Part shown: piece after piece, positions 25,301-33,597 of the stretch
Position numbering within the stretch: position 1 is the first letter of the stretch
Layout: the number at the start of each line of letters is the position of its first letter
Assembly (NCBI GenBank): GCA_947498705.1
Contig: CANMLW010000020.1
Location: 1 to 54,005 of the forward strand
DNA length: 54,005 bases
Direction: 5' to 3'
Origin: an uncultured Aquimarina sp.
Lineage (GTDB): Bacteria > Bacteroidota > Bacteroidia > Flavobacteriales > Flavobacteriaceae
Notes under the pieces: model-generated
What the model was told of the DNA's origin: nothing
Database searches by the model: none
What the model saw: the letters and a program-made list of their open reading frames with translations, nothing else
Translations under genes and position numbers: made by a program

Positions 25301-28300
25301 CGGAATCATTCTTGGAGGGCAATCAGACGGAAGTCAGACTTTTATTACCGCAGCACCAGATGTACCCGATATTATTCTTAGAGATCCACCGGGATCCAAT
25401 AGTTTTGCTTCTATCGAAGAAGGTGAAAGTATTTCGTTTAATACAGAAACCGATATGGCAAGTACGGTAGGAGAATCAGAAACCTTAAAATTAAAATTAG
25501 GGGTTAAGTTCGAAGCAGGAGGAGGATTGGCAGGCCCTGTAATAGAATCTGAGACAACCGATAATATCGATGCGGGTATTCAGTTATCCAGAACCTCTAC
25601 AGACGGAGAAAGTTTGACAAAAACCTATACGTTTACCCAAACGATTTCTACCAGTGATGATCCAGAGTTTGTAGGAGCCGAAGGAGATTTGTATATCGGT
25701 CAGTCCAAGAATTATTTTTATGGATCGTATGATGATGTACAAACCTCTAAAGAAGTAATAGGTACTTCTCCTTCTTATCAATTAACAAATACCGACGGAG
25801 AAAGTATTTATGTGAGCAAGCAAAAAGCTATGTACTTTGTAGAAGAGCCTTCAGAAACATTTTTTGTATACTCTCAAAAATATCTTTTCGAAACCCTAAT
25901 TCCAGAATTAGAATTGATTGTATCTAATATTGATAACGGAATTGTTAACGAAGGAGATCCAGGGGTGTTAACCCGTGGAGAATATGTAGAGCAAATACGA
26001 TTATGGAGAAACATTGTACGCGAAAATGAAAAACTTAAATATACGGTCAAGAACGATAGAGCTTCGTATAAATCTGTAGTAACTAATCGTATTAATGAAT
26101 TTAATACTAAAATAGAAGAAGCGCTAGAGGAAAGTGATCTAACCACTTCTTTAGAAGACATTCTAAAAAAGAAATTGACCAATTCTAATAAAATTAAAAA
26201 CTTGTTAGATAGTAATTTTGAGGATAATATTTCTTTTGATGCAGGTGTTGGAGAATTTACCAGAAGCGTAGAAACATCTACGGTTTCATCTTCAACCAAA
26301 AAAATTAATCTCAATATACAAGAAAACCTGGCTCTAGAGTTTGGTTTCCAATTAAATAAAATGGGATTAATTAGTACTACTTCCTTCTTCTTTGAGCAAG
26401 ATATTAATGCCGAAATAACAGAAGAGGAAGAGTCTACAGTAAATATTAGTTATACGCTTAAGGATAATGACCCAGGAAACTTATTAAGTATTGATGTGGT
26501 TAATTTGTTTGACGGTAATGGACCCGTATTTAGTACAATAGGAGGAAAAACTTCATGCCCCTACGAAGGAGCAGAGTTATCACACTTTTACAATCACTCT
26601 AGTTATGACGAGGATGCAACAGAGATAACACCGCTACCAGAAGATCAAAGAGAGCAGTTGAGTTTTGCGACTCAAAAAGCAGAAGACCCTATGATTAGTG
26701 TAGAAGTAGCAGATGTAAGTAATGTTCCCGAAGGGAAGAATGCAGAGTTTGTTTTAAAACTTGAAAATAGAAGTGATATCAATAGTGATGCAGCAAGTTT
26801 TAATTATTTCGAATTGATTGTAGATAATACCACCAATCCAAATAATGCACTCATCAATATTAATCCTAATGCAACTATTGTTTATGTGCCTTATGGAGAG
26901 CCTGTATATTATACGATGACCTTAGGTAAATCGATTTCTGATGTATATGATTATGAAGATATTCGAGTGGTATTACAATCTCGTTGTGATCCGGTAAATG
27001 TGTATGACGATGTAAGAGTATCTGCACACTTCATTCCTTCTTGTTCTGAGGTAGAAGTTAGCGCTCCGTTGGATAATTGGGTGTATAATATGGATACAGC
27101 ATATAATTTAGATGGATCTACAAATCCATTAAAAATTGACTTAAGAGGATATGACCTTTCTTTTTCGAGCTTTCAAAAAATTGATCTCGAATATCGTTTG
27201 GCAACTTCACCCAATTGGAGTCGTTTACAAACTTATTATACAACACAAGAGTTTTATGACGAAGCCGTGTTGGCCAACGAAACAGAAATTGCATTGATCA
27301 CCAATCCATCTTTATCTTTTGGGTTGGATATAGCGGGATTAAAATTGCAAGATGGAGATTATGAGATTCGGGCAAGAACGACCTGTACCAATGATACCGA
27401 GTTTATTTCAGATGTAATTACAGGAAGTGTAGATCTGCACGCACCGCAACGCTTTGGTACTCCTTTACCAATTGACGGAATCTTAGGAGCCGGAGAGGAT
27501 CTAAAAGTAAGTTTCAGCGAGAATATCTTTTACAACTCGGCAGTTAGTAATATAGAAATTAAAGGAGAAACAAATCAGTTGCCAATCAACAATAATGTAT
27601 CTCTGTATTTTGAAGGAGCTAACAATACTACTGTTATTAATAATCCAAGAATTACCACTGGTGATTTTACTATAGAATTTTGGATGAAAAATAGCACCGT
27701 AGCTGCTACAGCTTCTATTCTTACACAAAATGGAGGATTAGAGATAGGACTAGAAAACGGAGAACTCTATTATTCGCTTAATGGACTTATTGCCAAAGGA
27801 GTACTTGCTAATGATGGCTTATTTCATCACTATACTTTTACACATAAAAATAGTACAGGAGAGATTAGTATTTACGAAGATGATAAAGAAATTGCCGGTT
27901 TTACAGGTAATGCCAATACACAGTTTACCAATAATAACGAATTGGTAATGGGAGGTAACTCCTTTATAGGTAATATTCATGACCTAAGAATTTGGAATAA
28001 AACCATTACCCTCGAAAATGCATATGCTAATCGATTTACAAAATTGATTGGTAACGAAAACAGTTTGATTGGATATTGGCCAATGAACGAAGGACGAGGT
28101 AACTTAGCAAAAGATCTGGCCAGATTTAAGCATGCGGTTGTAAATGTATCCTGGGATATCAAGCCAAAAGGAAACTCTTATGTATTTGATAATGGGCAAT
28201 TCCTAGAACTGGACAATGTAGACTTTGTACAACTTACCGATGAAATGGATGCAACGATCTCATTTTGGGTAAAAACAGACAGTCCACAGTTAGCTACATT

Positions 28301-30872
28301 ATTTTCTAATGGTAGAGGAGATGGATCTGACCTTACACAATCCAATGGGCTTACCAATAAATGGGCAATTAATATGTCTGCAACTGGAGGACTAACTTTC
28401 GAAAGTGAAGGAAATTCTTATGCGCTAACAACACAAAGCGTGGCCGATGATTCATGGCATCATGTAACACTGTTGTTTAATCGTATTGGATCCCTTCGAA
28501 CATATGTAGATGCAGAATTGGTGTCTTCTAACCAAATGAATGAAATAGGAGGTTTCTCTGGAAACAAAATTTGGTTAGGTGCCAGAGGATATGTAGACAT
28601 AACAGGTACAGAAACTATAGATCAAAATTTCTCAGGAAAAATAGATGAATTCCGTTTCTGGAATACGTTACGTAATGTGGAGCAAATTAGCAGAGACCGA
28701 TTTAACGAGGTAGATGTAGAAAGTATTGGGATGTTATTGTATGCAAGAATGAATGAACCAGATCCGGCAACAGGAAATGGACCACGATATTATCACGCCT
28801 ATGCTAATCAAACCATTATCCCGAGTAATGCGTTGATCTCTAATGGAAACGTAAACTATTCTGAAGATGTTCCCGGGATTCGACCAGAAAGAGATTTGAT
28901 TAAATTTCAAGTAAATCATGTGATCAATGAGGATGATATGATTCTGGAACCCGTGGTTACTGATTGGGCATCATTAGAAGGGCAAATAGTTGATATTACC
29001 GTACATCGTATGTTTGATGCATCAAATAATATGCAACAATCTCCTATAACCTGGACCGCATATATAAAACGTAATGAGATGAGTTGGTTTGTAGAAGGAT
29101 ATGATGAGGTAGTGGATATTGTAAAGAATGCCAACGAAGAGCAATCTTTCGAAATTACTATCCTTAATAAAGGAGGTAACGGTCAACCATTTAACATATC
29201 CAATATCCCAAGCTGGCTAACGTTAAGCGAGACTACAGGAACACTATCTCCAGATAGTAGTATGATCATCACCGCTACTATTGATAGGGAGTTGGCAGCA
29301 GGTGACTATTTAGAGAACCTGTACTTACAAACTGATTTTGGTTATGATGAAAAACTGCAAATAGAGTTGCGATCACTGGCTCCAGAACCAGATTGGACAG
29401 TGAATCCTAATGATTATGAGTATAGTATGAATATTGTGGGTAAAGTACGTGTAGATGGTGTCTTTTCTGATGATGTATACGATAGAGTAGTTGCATTTCA
29501 CAATGGAGAGGTACGAGGAGTGTCGAGTGTCGAATACGATCCTTTATACCAAGAGTATTTTACATACTTAACTATTTATAGTAATACGGTAGCAGGAGAA
29601 ACAATTGAGTTTAGTATTTGGGATGCTACCCAGGGTAAAGTTTTGGGAGCTACCGTAAATACAGAAACAACAGTACCGTTTAAAGATAATGATGTATTAG
29701 GAACGTTAAATAATGCCGCTATTATAGAAAATACAGGAATCATTATTCAGGAAATTCAAATGAATCAAGGATGGACCTGGGTTTCTCTAAATGTAAATGA
29801 TGCTAATTTTTCAGACCTTAATAAACTAACAGAAGAGCTTCAGTTAGAAACTTCAGATAGAATATTAAGTCACTCACCTTCACTTTTAGAAACTTTTTAT
29901 GAAGATATATCTGTTCCAGAAAAAACGGGTTGGTCTGGTGATATTAGTGCAGATGGTGGTTTATCGACCAACAAGATGTATAAAATTAGATTAGCACAAA
30001 GTCAAACGTTGTCATTAACTGGAAACCCTGTAGAGATTAGCACCTGGAGTTTCCCGATAAAGGAAAACTGGAACTGGTTACCATATCCGATAACATCAAA
30101 TCAGGCGGTTAATGATGCATTGGCTTATTTTGATGCAGAAGAAGGAGATGTCATCAAATCCCAGAATTCGTTTGCGATCTATGATGCGCTAAATGGTTGG
30201 AAAGGGACTTTAAATTACCTGGTAGCAGGAAATGGGTATATGATGAAATCCAGCAAAGATCAGAATTTTGAATATCCAACGTATTTGGCAAATAGATCCG
30301 CTAGAAGGACAACCGATGTACAACAAAAAACAGCTTCTCAATTTACATCGTATGCTCAAAATATGAATGCAGTGGTGGCATTACCAGAAGGATATCATGA
30401 GGTATTAGTATATGATACAAAAGGAGTGCTAAAAGGGGTTGCAGAAAATCAATCGGTAGACACCAAAGAGTTGAGTTTTATAACCATTTATGGTGATGTT
30501 CAAGAAGACTTAAAGTTTTATATAAGCGATGGGGTTCGTAAAAAACAAACATCCTTTACAACTCATTTTAAAAGTAATAAGGTGTTAGGTACAATTGCAA
30601 ATCCTGTACTACTTGAGGCGTTAGATAGTACGATTTCTATTTTTCCAAATCCATTTGCTACAAATTTTGTGGTAAAGACCAATGTGATGAAAGAGGAAAC
30701 AGCATTTGTAAGACTATATAGTTTAACGGGGCAATTGCTTTTTTCTAGAAAAATAGCAATCGAAGTAGGTGAGCAAACCACCACTATTTCACCACAAGTA
30801 GCTAGTGGAATCTATCTATTACAGATAGAAATGAATAGTAACACTATAGAGCGAAAGGTGATTAAAAATTAA
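22314..30872 (+). CDS. giant LamG-containing T9SS-exported surface protein (operon A, gene 2)
   Basis: 2852 aa with a signal peptide (1-19, ending GLYAQ). Domains in order: a conserved N-terminal block (PWDVLYLFNTF, DVSKGYFGDKV) and carboxypeptidase-regulatory-like segments (GNISFEGGSPVKDVTI near 185; GNYEITAIPYSGTG near 490; NFDISVPIGNHYITL near 660). LamG 1 is at about 215-400 (FQAWVRP, VDIDEVRIWKE). A long central region contains DVPDIILRDPPGS (near 1014), KAMYFVEEPSETFFVYSQ (near 1175), a helical stretch (1190-1310) and GGKTSCPYEG (near 1403). LamG 2 spans 1763-1900 (FTIEFWMKNS) and LamG 3 spans 1977-2120 (ISFWVKTDS). The W-x-V-N domain is at 2358-2440 and GWTWVSLNV near 2487. A T9SS type A sorting domain ends it (FPNPFATNFVV, SLTGQLL, ASGIYLLQI; about 2772-2852). 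Probably a surface adhesin or matrix-binding protein. The paralog starts at 33598. Confidence 0.9.
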   Translation: MKKHILWCIGLLSIGLYAQNDEGAKITPVSESVQNGGYTIQVGMPFLGQDVNSTKRKTIPADVRFPWDVLYLFNTFSEESFDVSKGYFGDKVLINWSLRSNFDLISTINIYRREYTDDGSNDYTFISSVAPDQTTYEDEYVEGGVLYEYKLEAAGVSEIDSKYTTYITGIGYRNPTAVVTGNISFEGGSPVKDVTIRANSEGSNSNIGSVLRIPATGKVTIDNFNKTITTAATFQAWVRPETAYTSDTDSSIRLFRLINLGFNYLDATINLKALSNTLVVNIGGSEYQIKNFYPSGQLNSRGDDELVSINDFNTSFVHFSIVLNDGEVPLLYINGREINEAYRDEVNAQLDQFNEDYAGPYLEVVVPTQTNTLSLGGVLSEWDDIYLGGGKSVDIDEVRIWKEVLDPLNIRTDYRRYISGNDSRLISYLSANENAGAYAYDLSRNGFNYNKNHGVLWNATTAVSDKVIWVNGSGNIPTSDQLGILGVSDSNGNYEITAIPYSGTGESFTITPLFGQHQFEPSQQLVFLGQGSEVVNKINFVDVSSFSFKGKVLYDSRDVFKSFVQINSADPDVPDFSGLTDGDEYVSGPGIIDEGYNYYQKGSEKYAKGEYWYNNRGTLDDDTDDYLERYARIASEGVSIYVDGQIVLDENNIPVTSDDEGNFDISVPIGNHYITLKKDGHEFVYNGRFPAESGTFKEFFEDANEQVIFVDTTRVSVVGRVVGGAVEAQKAIGFGQDGLFTKDVEGDDGNTSTVTISSKNNIGIADITLDYAPVGANVTPYTKFSFKTNATSGEYRVSVLPLNYEINATTGLKIPSNTDITIIKANEALNIMEVVEMTTPEFEYEDGSKELGEPYHYEKSFTYRSVPVLRVTEQTSDETVTIGDEEFSTNGFEYPVYTQFSNYSITLNSFERYINEDDTNNVIEDLVPVIDGELIITNNLALEGSAALETDPSDASITEYTFKGGIPAISSPFIQTLDIKYRIKGKDYPAENYIPNGIILGGQSDGSQTFITAAPDVPDIILRDPPGSNSFASIEEGESISFNTETDMASTVGESETLKLKLGVKFEAGGGLAGPVIESETTDNIDAGIQLSRTSTDGESLTKTYTFTQTISTSDDPEFVGAEGDLYIGQSKNYFYGSYDDVQTSKEVIGTSPSYQLTNTDGESIYVSKQKAMYFVEEPSETFFVYSQKYLFETLIPELELIVSNIDNGIVNEGDPGVLTRGEYVEQIRLWRNIVRENEKLKYTVKNDRASYKSVVTNRINEFNTKIEEALEESDLTTSLEDILKKKLTNSNKIKNLLDSNFEDNISFDAGVGEFTRSVETSTVSSSTKKINLNIQENLALEFGFQLNKMGLISTTSFFFEQDINAEITEEEESTVNISYTLKDNDPGNLLSIDVVNLFDGNGPVFSTIGGKTSCPYEGAELSHFYNHSSYDEDATEITPLPEDQREQLSFATQKAEDPMISVEVADVSNVPEGKNAEFVLKLENRSDINSDAASFNYFELIVDNTTNPNNALININPNATIVYVPYGEPVYYTMTLGKSISDVYDYEDIRVVLQSRCDPVNVYDDVRVSAHFIPSCSEVEVSAPLDNWVYNMDTAYNLDGSTNPLKIDLRGYDLSFSSFQKIDLEYRLATSPNWSRLQTYYTTQEFYDEAVLANETEIALITNPSLSFGLDIAGLKLQDGDYEIRARTTCTNDTEFISDVITGSVDLHAPQRFGTPLPIDGILGAGEDLKVSFSENIFYNSAVSNIEIKGETNQLPINNNVSLYFEGANNTTVINNPRITTGDFTIEFWMKNSTVAATASILTQNGGLEIGLENGELYYSLNGLIAKGVLANDGLFHHYTFTHKNSTGEISIYEDDKEIAGFTGNANTQFTNNNELVMGGNSFIGNIHDLRIWNKTITLENAYANRFTKLIGNENSLIGYWPMNEGRGNLAKDLARFKHAVVNVSWDIKPKGNSYVFDNGQFLELDNVDFVQLTDEMDATISFWVKTDSPQLATLFSNGRGDGSDLTQSNGLTNKWAINMSATGGLTFESEGNSYALTTQSVADDSWHHVTLLFNRIGSLRTYVDAELVSSNQMNEIGGFSGNKIWLGARGYVDITGTETIDQNFSGKIDEFRFWNTLRNVEQISRDRFNEVDVESIGMLLYARMNEPDPATGNGPRYYHAYANQTIIPSNALISNGNVNYSEDVPGIRPERDLIKFQVNHVINEDDMILEPVVTDWASLEGQIVDITVHRMFDASNNMQQSPITWTAYIKRNEMSWFVEGYDEVVDIVKNANEEQSFEITILNKGGNGQPFNISNIPSWLTLSETTGTLSPDSSMIITATIDRELAAGDYLENLYLQTDFGYDEKLQIELRSLAPEPDWTVNPNDYEYSMNIVGKVRVDGVFSDDVYDRVVAFHNGEVRGVSSVEYDPLYQEYFTYLTIYSNTVAGETIEFSIWDATQGKVLGATVNTETTVPFKDNDVLGTLNNAAIIENTGIIIQEIQMNQGWTWVSLNVNDANFSDLNKLTEELQLETSDRILSHSPSLLETFYEDISVPEKTGWSGDISADGGLSTNKMYKIRLAQSQTLSLTGNPVEISTWSFPIKENWNWLPYPITSNQAVNDALAYFDAEEGDVIKSQNSFAIYDALNGWKGTLNYLVAGNGYMMKSSKDQNFEYPTYLANRSARRTTDVQQKTASQFTSYAQNMNAVVALPEGYHEVLVYDTKGVLKGVAENQSVDTKELSFITIYGDVQEDLKFYISDGVRKKQTSFTTHFKSNKVLGTIANPVLLEALDSTISIFPNPFATNFVVKTNVMKEETAFVRLYSLTGQLLFSRKIAIEVGEQTTTISPQVASGIYLLQIEMNSNTIERKVIKN

Positions 30873-30882
30873 TAAAGAAACT

Positions 30883-30926
30883 CTGGCACTTACTTCTTGG
30901 TTATAGTTAAAAGATGTAAGTGTCAG
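30883..30926 (+). other. intercistronic hairpin between giant gene and gene 3 of operon A
   Basis: Eleven-base arms CTGGCACTTAC (30883-30893) and GTAAGTGTCAG (30916-30926) pair with one G-U. No T-run follows, so it is probably an mRNA-stabilising or processing hairpin rather than a terminator. Operon B has a true terminator at the same position (42471-42506). Confidence 0.6.
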
Positions 30927-30949
30927 GATTCATCAAAAACCTAAAAAAA

Positions 30950-31864
30950 ATGAAAGATTATATATATAGTACAATCATCCTACTTTTTATAGGGTTCAAT
31001 GCCTTGGGGCAGGTACCTACATGGAGTGTCAATGAAAATGATTATGAATATACCATGTCATTTGTAGCATTTTTAAATGATAATGGAACCGATTTGCAAA
31101 GTACAAATGATAAAGTAGGAGCTTTTGTAAATGGAGTATGTCGAGGGGTAACTAATTTGACCTATGTTGTTTCAGAAAATAGGTATTATGCGTATTTAAA
31201 CGTATTCGCAAATGAAAATAATGAAACTATAGATTTTAAAATTTATAATTCTACCAGAGATCAGGTTATAAATGTAAGTAGAACACAAAGTTTTGAGATT
31301 AATGAACATTATGGTAATGTATTTCAGGCATATAGTATTGCAGAGCCAACTCTGAATAATGAAACAGCTATTATTGATTTTGATTTTGTAAATAGTACTA
31401 CAAAAGATAAGATTTTTAAAACTAACGCAATTACACTGTTATTAGATAATAGTGATGATGTTACCTCACTTACTCCTGTTTTTCAGTTAAGTGATGGAGC
31501 CAAATTATTTATAGGTACCATCGAGCAAGAGTCGGGCAATAGCACTATTGATTTTAGCACACCCGTAGCATTTAGAGTAGTATCAGAAGATCAATCTGTA
31601 CTAGAAGAATGGACCATAGAAGTAAAGCAAACTTCTGGAGATATTATTTATTACAAAAAGGATGCAGTCTGCTATCAGGGTGGAGCTATAAAAATTGTGT
31701 CTACCCGCAATAATGAAGAAGTGTCATTACTCAAGGATGGAGTCGCCTTTTCTAAGCAAACCATTACCAATGGAGAAACGATATTTAATAACCTAGAGAT
31801 GGCAACCTATCAGGTACAAATAGGGAATATTAATAAAGAAATTATAATTGATAAAAAAGAATAG
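30950..31864 (+). CDS. secreted protein sharing the giant protein's W-x-V-N domain (operon A, gene 3)
   Basis: 304 aa from the ATG at 30950, which gives a clean signal peptide (MKDYIYSTIILLFIGFNALGQ). A GTG at 30920 is in frame but lies inside the upstream hairpin. Residues about 22-115 (PTWSVNENDYEYTMSFVAF, NDKVGAFVNGVCRGV, YYAYLNVFANENNETI) are homologous to the domain at about 2358-2440 of the giant protein encoded upstream (DWTVNPNDYEYSMNIVG). The C-terminal third (FRVVSEDQSVLEEWTIEVKQ, YYKKDAVCYQGGAIKI) is nearly identical to its paralog at 42520. It has no recognisable T9SS tail, though the end (ATYQVQIGNINKEIII) faintly resembles one. No known family is recognised; secretion is the only safe prediction. 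Confidence 0.82.
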   Translation: MKDYIYSTIILLFIGFNALGQVPTWSVNENDYEYTMSFVAFLNDNGTDLQSTNDKVGAFVNGVCRGVTNLTYVVSENRYYAYLNVFANENNETIDFKIYNSTRDQVINVSRTQSFEINEHYGNVFQAYSIAEPTLNNETAIIDFDFVNSTTKDKIFKTNAITLLLDNSDDVTSLTPVFQLSDGAKLFIGTIEQESGNSTIDFSTPVAFRVVSEDQSVLEEWTIEVKQTSGDIIYYKKDAVCYQGGAIKIVSTRNNEEVSLLKDGVAFSKQTITNGETIFNNLEMATYQVQIGNINKEIIIDKKE

Positions 31865-31866
31865 TC

Positions 31867-32262
31867 ATGAGAATAAAAGCATGTATTTTAGTAATCATAC
31901 TAGCGGTTATATTTAGCAACTGTTCTAAGGATGATGGACCTGGTAGTACTATTTTAAAACCAACCAGTATTAGTATTATAAAAGAAGATGGAACTTTTAT
32001 TTCCGTATTTGATTGTATTAATCCCAGCGAGAAATATGCTGTACTGATCAAGGTAGAAGGAGAAGGAGCAGGTCCGGTAGAAAAGTCTGTAGTAGCGTAT
32101 ACCGTAAACGGTGAGTTATACACTATGACATTTAATAGACTTGAAGATCAACAAAATCAGATTAACTTGATAGAAGGTGAAAATGTTGTCCAGATAGTTG
32201 AAACTGGTTTTGTAGCCAAAGTATCTTATGTGGCTCAAGATGATTTCGAACTCGTAGAATAG
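31867..32262 (+). CDS. small lipoprotein (operon A, gene 4)
   Basis: 131 aa with a lipoprotein signal and lipobox FSNC (Cys19), followed by SKDDGPGS, an acidic surface-export-like start typical of Bacteroidota lipoproteins. The mature domain is beta-rich (SISIIKEDGTFISVFDC, VLIKVEGEGAG, YTVNGELYTMTFNRLEDQQNQ, FVAKVSYVAQDDFELVE). No known family is recognised. It starts two bases after the gene 3 stop codon. The paralog at 43437 is very similar. It may anchor or hold the secreted partners at the outer membrane; that is inference from context. Confidence 0.82.
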   Translation: MRIKACILVIILAVIFSNCSKDDGPGSTILKPTSISIIKEDGTFISVFDCINPSEKYAVLIKVEGEGAGPVEKSVVAYTVNGELYTMTFNRLEDQQNQINLIEGENVVQIVETGFVAKVSYVAQDDFELVE

Positions 32263-32285
32263 CAAATGTTTTAGTAAGAATAACA

Positions 32286-32322
32286 AAGACCCGTATATTT
32301 TTTATGCGGGTCTTATTATTTT
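32286..32322 (+). terminator. terminator of operon A
   Basis: Twelve-base arms AAGACCCGTATA (32286-32297) and TATGCGGGTCTT (32303-32314), with one G-U pair and a TTTTT loop, are followed by ATTATTTT. It is placed 23 bases after the gene 4 stop codon. Confidence 0.8.
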
Positions 32323-32429
32323 GATCCTACATTATATAAAGCTTATAAGATTTATGGTTAAACATTGATAACATATAATAATGACCTTTTTGGATTCGAA
32401 ATACCATCAATAGTTTATGGTAATGCCGC

Positions 32430-32476
32430 TGAAATACTATGAAATATTTTTTCCTACAAGGGTGCTTTATATTTAC
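32430..32476 (+). promoter_or_regulatory. tandem-repeat promoter B (copy 2 of shared element)
   Basis: TGAAATACTA at 32430-32439 is followed directly by TGAAATATT at 32440-32448, then 19 bases, then TATATTTAC at 32468-32476. Spacing and sequence match promoter A at 21080. The intervening 19 bases are not conserved, which argues that the repeats and the box are the functional parts. Confidence 0.75.
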
Positions 32477-32714
32477 ATAGTCATAAAAATACTACTTAAA
32501 AGAAAATAATTACTCTCTTTTATAAATACACATTCTTTACGGATTTTTCACCCCACTATTCATTTTAATTACAGACTCCGTATACGTCAAAATGTTTTGA
32601 TAGTTGACACTAAAAACATACAGTATTGTTAATGGTGATGTTTATAGAAACAATCTCTGGGATACAATGTGATGTATAATGATTTGATAAATAATTAACC
32701 AAAATGAATATACC

Positions 32715-33584
32715 ATGAAGAAAAAACTACTTTTTTTAATTTTTACATTATGTGTAGCTATGGCAACCGTAGCTCAAAACACTGGAGTGTCGGTACAGGG
32801 AATTGCTAGAGATGCTAGTAAAGCTGCTCTGGCAAATAAAAATTTGAATTTCGTTTTTGACGTACAAACCCCTAACGGAACTTCTAAATATAGAGAAACC
32901 CAAAACCTGACCACAGATGCTTTTGGAGTGTTCTCGCATATTATAGGAACGGGTACTCCGCAAGGGACTTCGTTTAACGAGGTGGATTTTAGCACAGAAC
33001 ATTTAAAGTTGGTCATCAGTTTGGATGGTACGGTAATTTCTGATCAACCTTTTCAATATACTCCTTATGCATATCATGCCAATAATGGAGCACCAACAGG
33101 ATCAGTAATGCCGTACCTGGGGGCAACGCCTCCCAAAGGATGGTTATTATGTAATGGGGACCCTATCCCTAACCCTACCACATCTGGAGCAGCATTAGTA
33201 GCATTAATAGGAAATAATACACCCGACCTCAAAGGAATGTTTTTAAGAGGAACCGGTAGAAGCTCTGTAAACGGACAAAGCGGCCCGGGCTTAAAAAGCA
33301 CACAATCAGATACTTTTAAATCACATAATCACTATGTAGACTTAACAACCAGTAGTGACGGAAGACATCGACATGGCTATAATGATTATGCACATTCAGA
33401 TTCTGTTCCGGATCATGGGGATCATGGTACAGGTAGTGGTGATGATAATGGTAACAAAGCTACAGGTAGAAATACAGAATATGCTGGTGAACATACCCAT
33501 ACTGTTAAAGGAAATAGTAATAATAAAGGTGATGCAGAAACAAGACCTGTAAATTATGGGGTAAACTATATTGTTAAATTATAA
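32715..33584 (+). CDS. secreted phage-tail-collar-domain protein (operon B, gene 1)
   Basis: 289 aa, the paralog of the gene at 21427. A signal peptide covers residues 1-20 (ending TVAQ), then an N-terminal beta domain (GVSVQGIARDASKAAL, RETQNLTTDAFGVFSHII). The Tail-Collar domain begins TGSVMPYLGATPPKGWLLCNG (128-148), with LKGMFLRGTG at 172-181. HxH motifs are at 204/206, 218/220 and 260/262, plus an extra HGDH at 234-237. It ends ETRPVNYGVNYIVKL. The two paralogs are closely alike in the collar core and C-terminus but differ in the His/Asp-rich loop. It lies 13 bases before the giant gene. Confidence 0.88.
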   Translation: MKKKLLFLIFTLCVAMATVAQNTGVSVQGIARDASKAALANKNLNFVFDVQTPNGTSKYRETQNLTTDAFGVFSHIIGTGTPQGTSFNEVDFSTEHLKLVISLDGTVISDQPFQYTPYAYHANNGAPTGSVMPYLGATPPKGWLLCNGDPIPNPTTSGAALVALIGNNTPDLKGMFLRGTGRSSVNGQSGPGLKSTQSDTFKSHNHYVDLTTSSDGRHRHGYNDYAHSDSVPDHGDHGTGSGDDNGNKATGRNTEYAGEHTHTVKGNSNNKGDAETRPVNYGVNYIVKL

Positions 33585-33597
33585 AAGTAGTTCTTAT

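Larger units (their letters stand above)
32263..32714 (+). other. 452-base region between the two four-gene operons
   Basis: It contains the terminator of operon A (32286-32322), promoter B (32430-32476) and a leader of about 235 bases from the predicted start near 32480 to the ATG at 32715. No ORF, RNA gene or known riboswitch was recognised in the leader. Confidence 0.5.

Noticed and set aside
21427..33584. Tail-Collar domain genes as a prophage or phage-tail-like (eCIS) island
   Set aside because: Both have Sec signal peptides, and no sheath, tube, baseplate, terminase, capsid or integrase gene is present; the neighbours are secreted surface proteins.
33571..33597. Upstream TTG start for the second giant protein
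   Set aside because: It lies inside the collar gene and would hide the signal peptide; the ATG at 33598 gives a canonical Sec signal and intergenic spacing like that of operon A.
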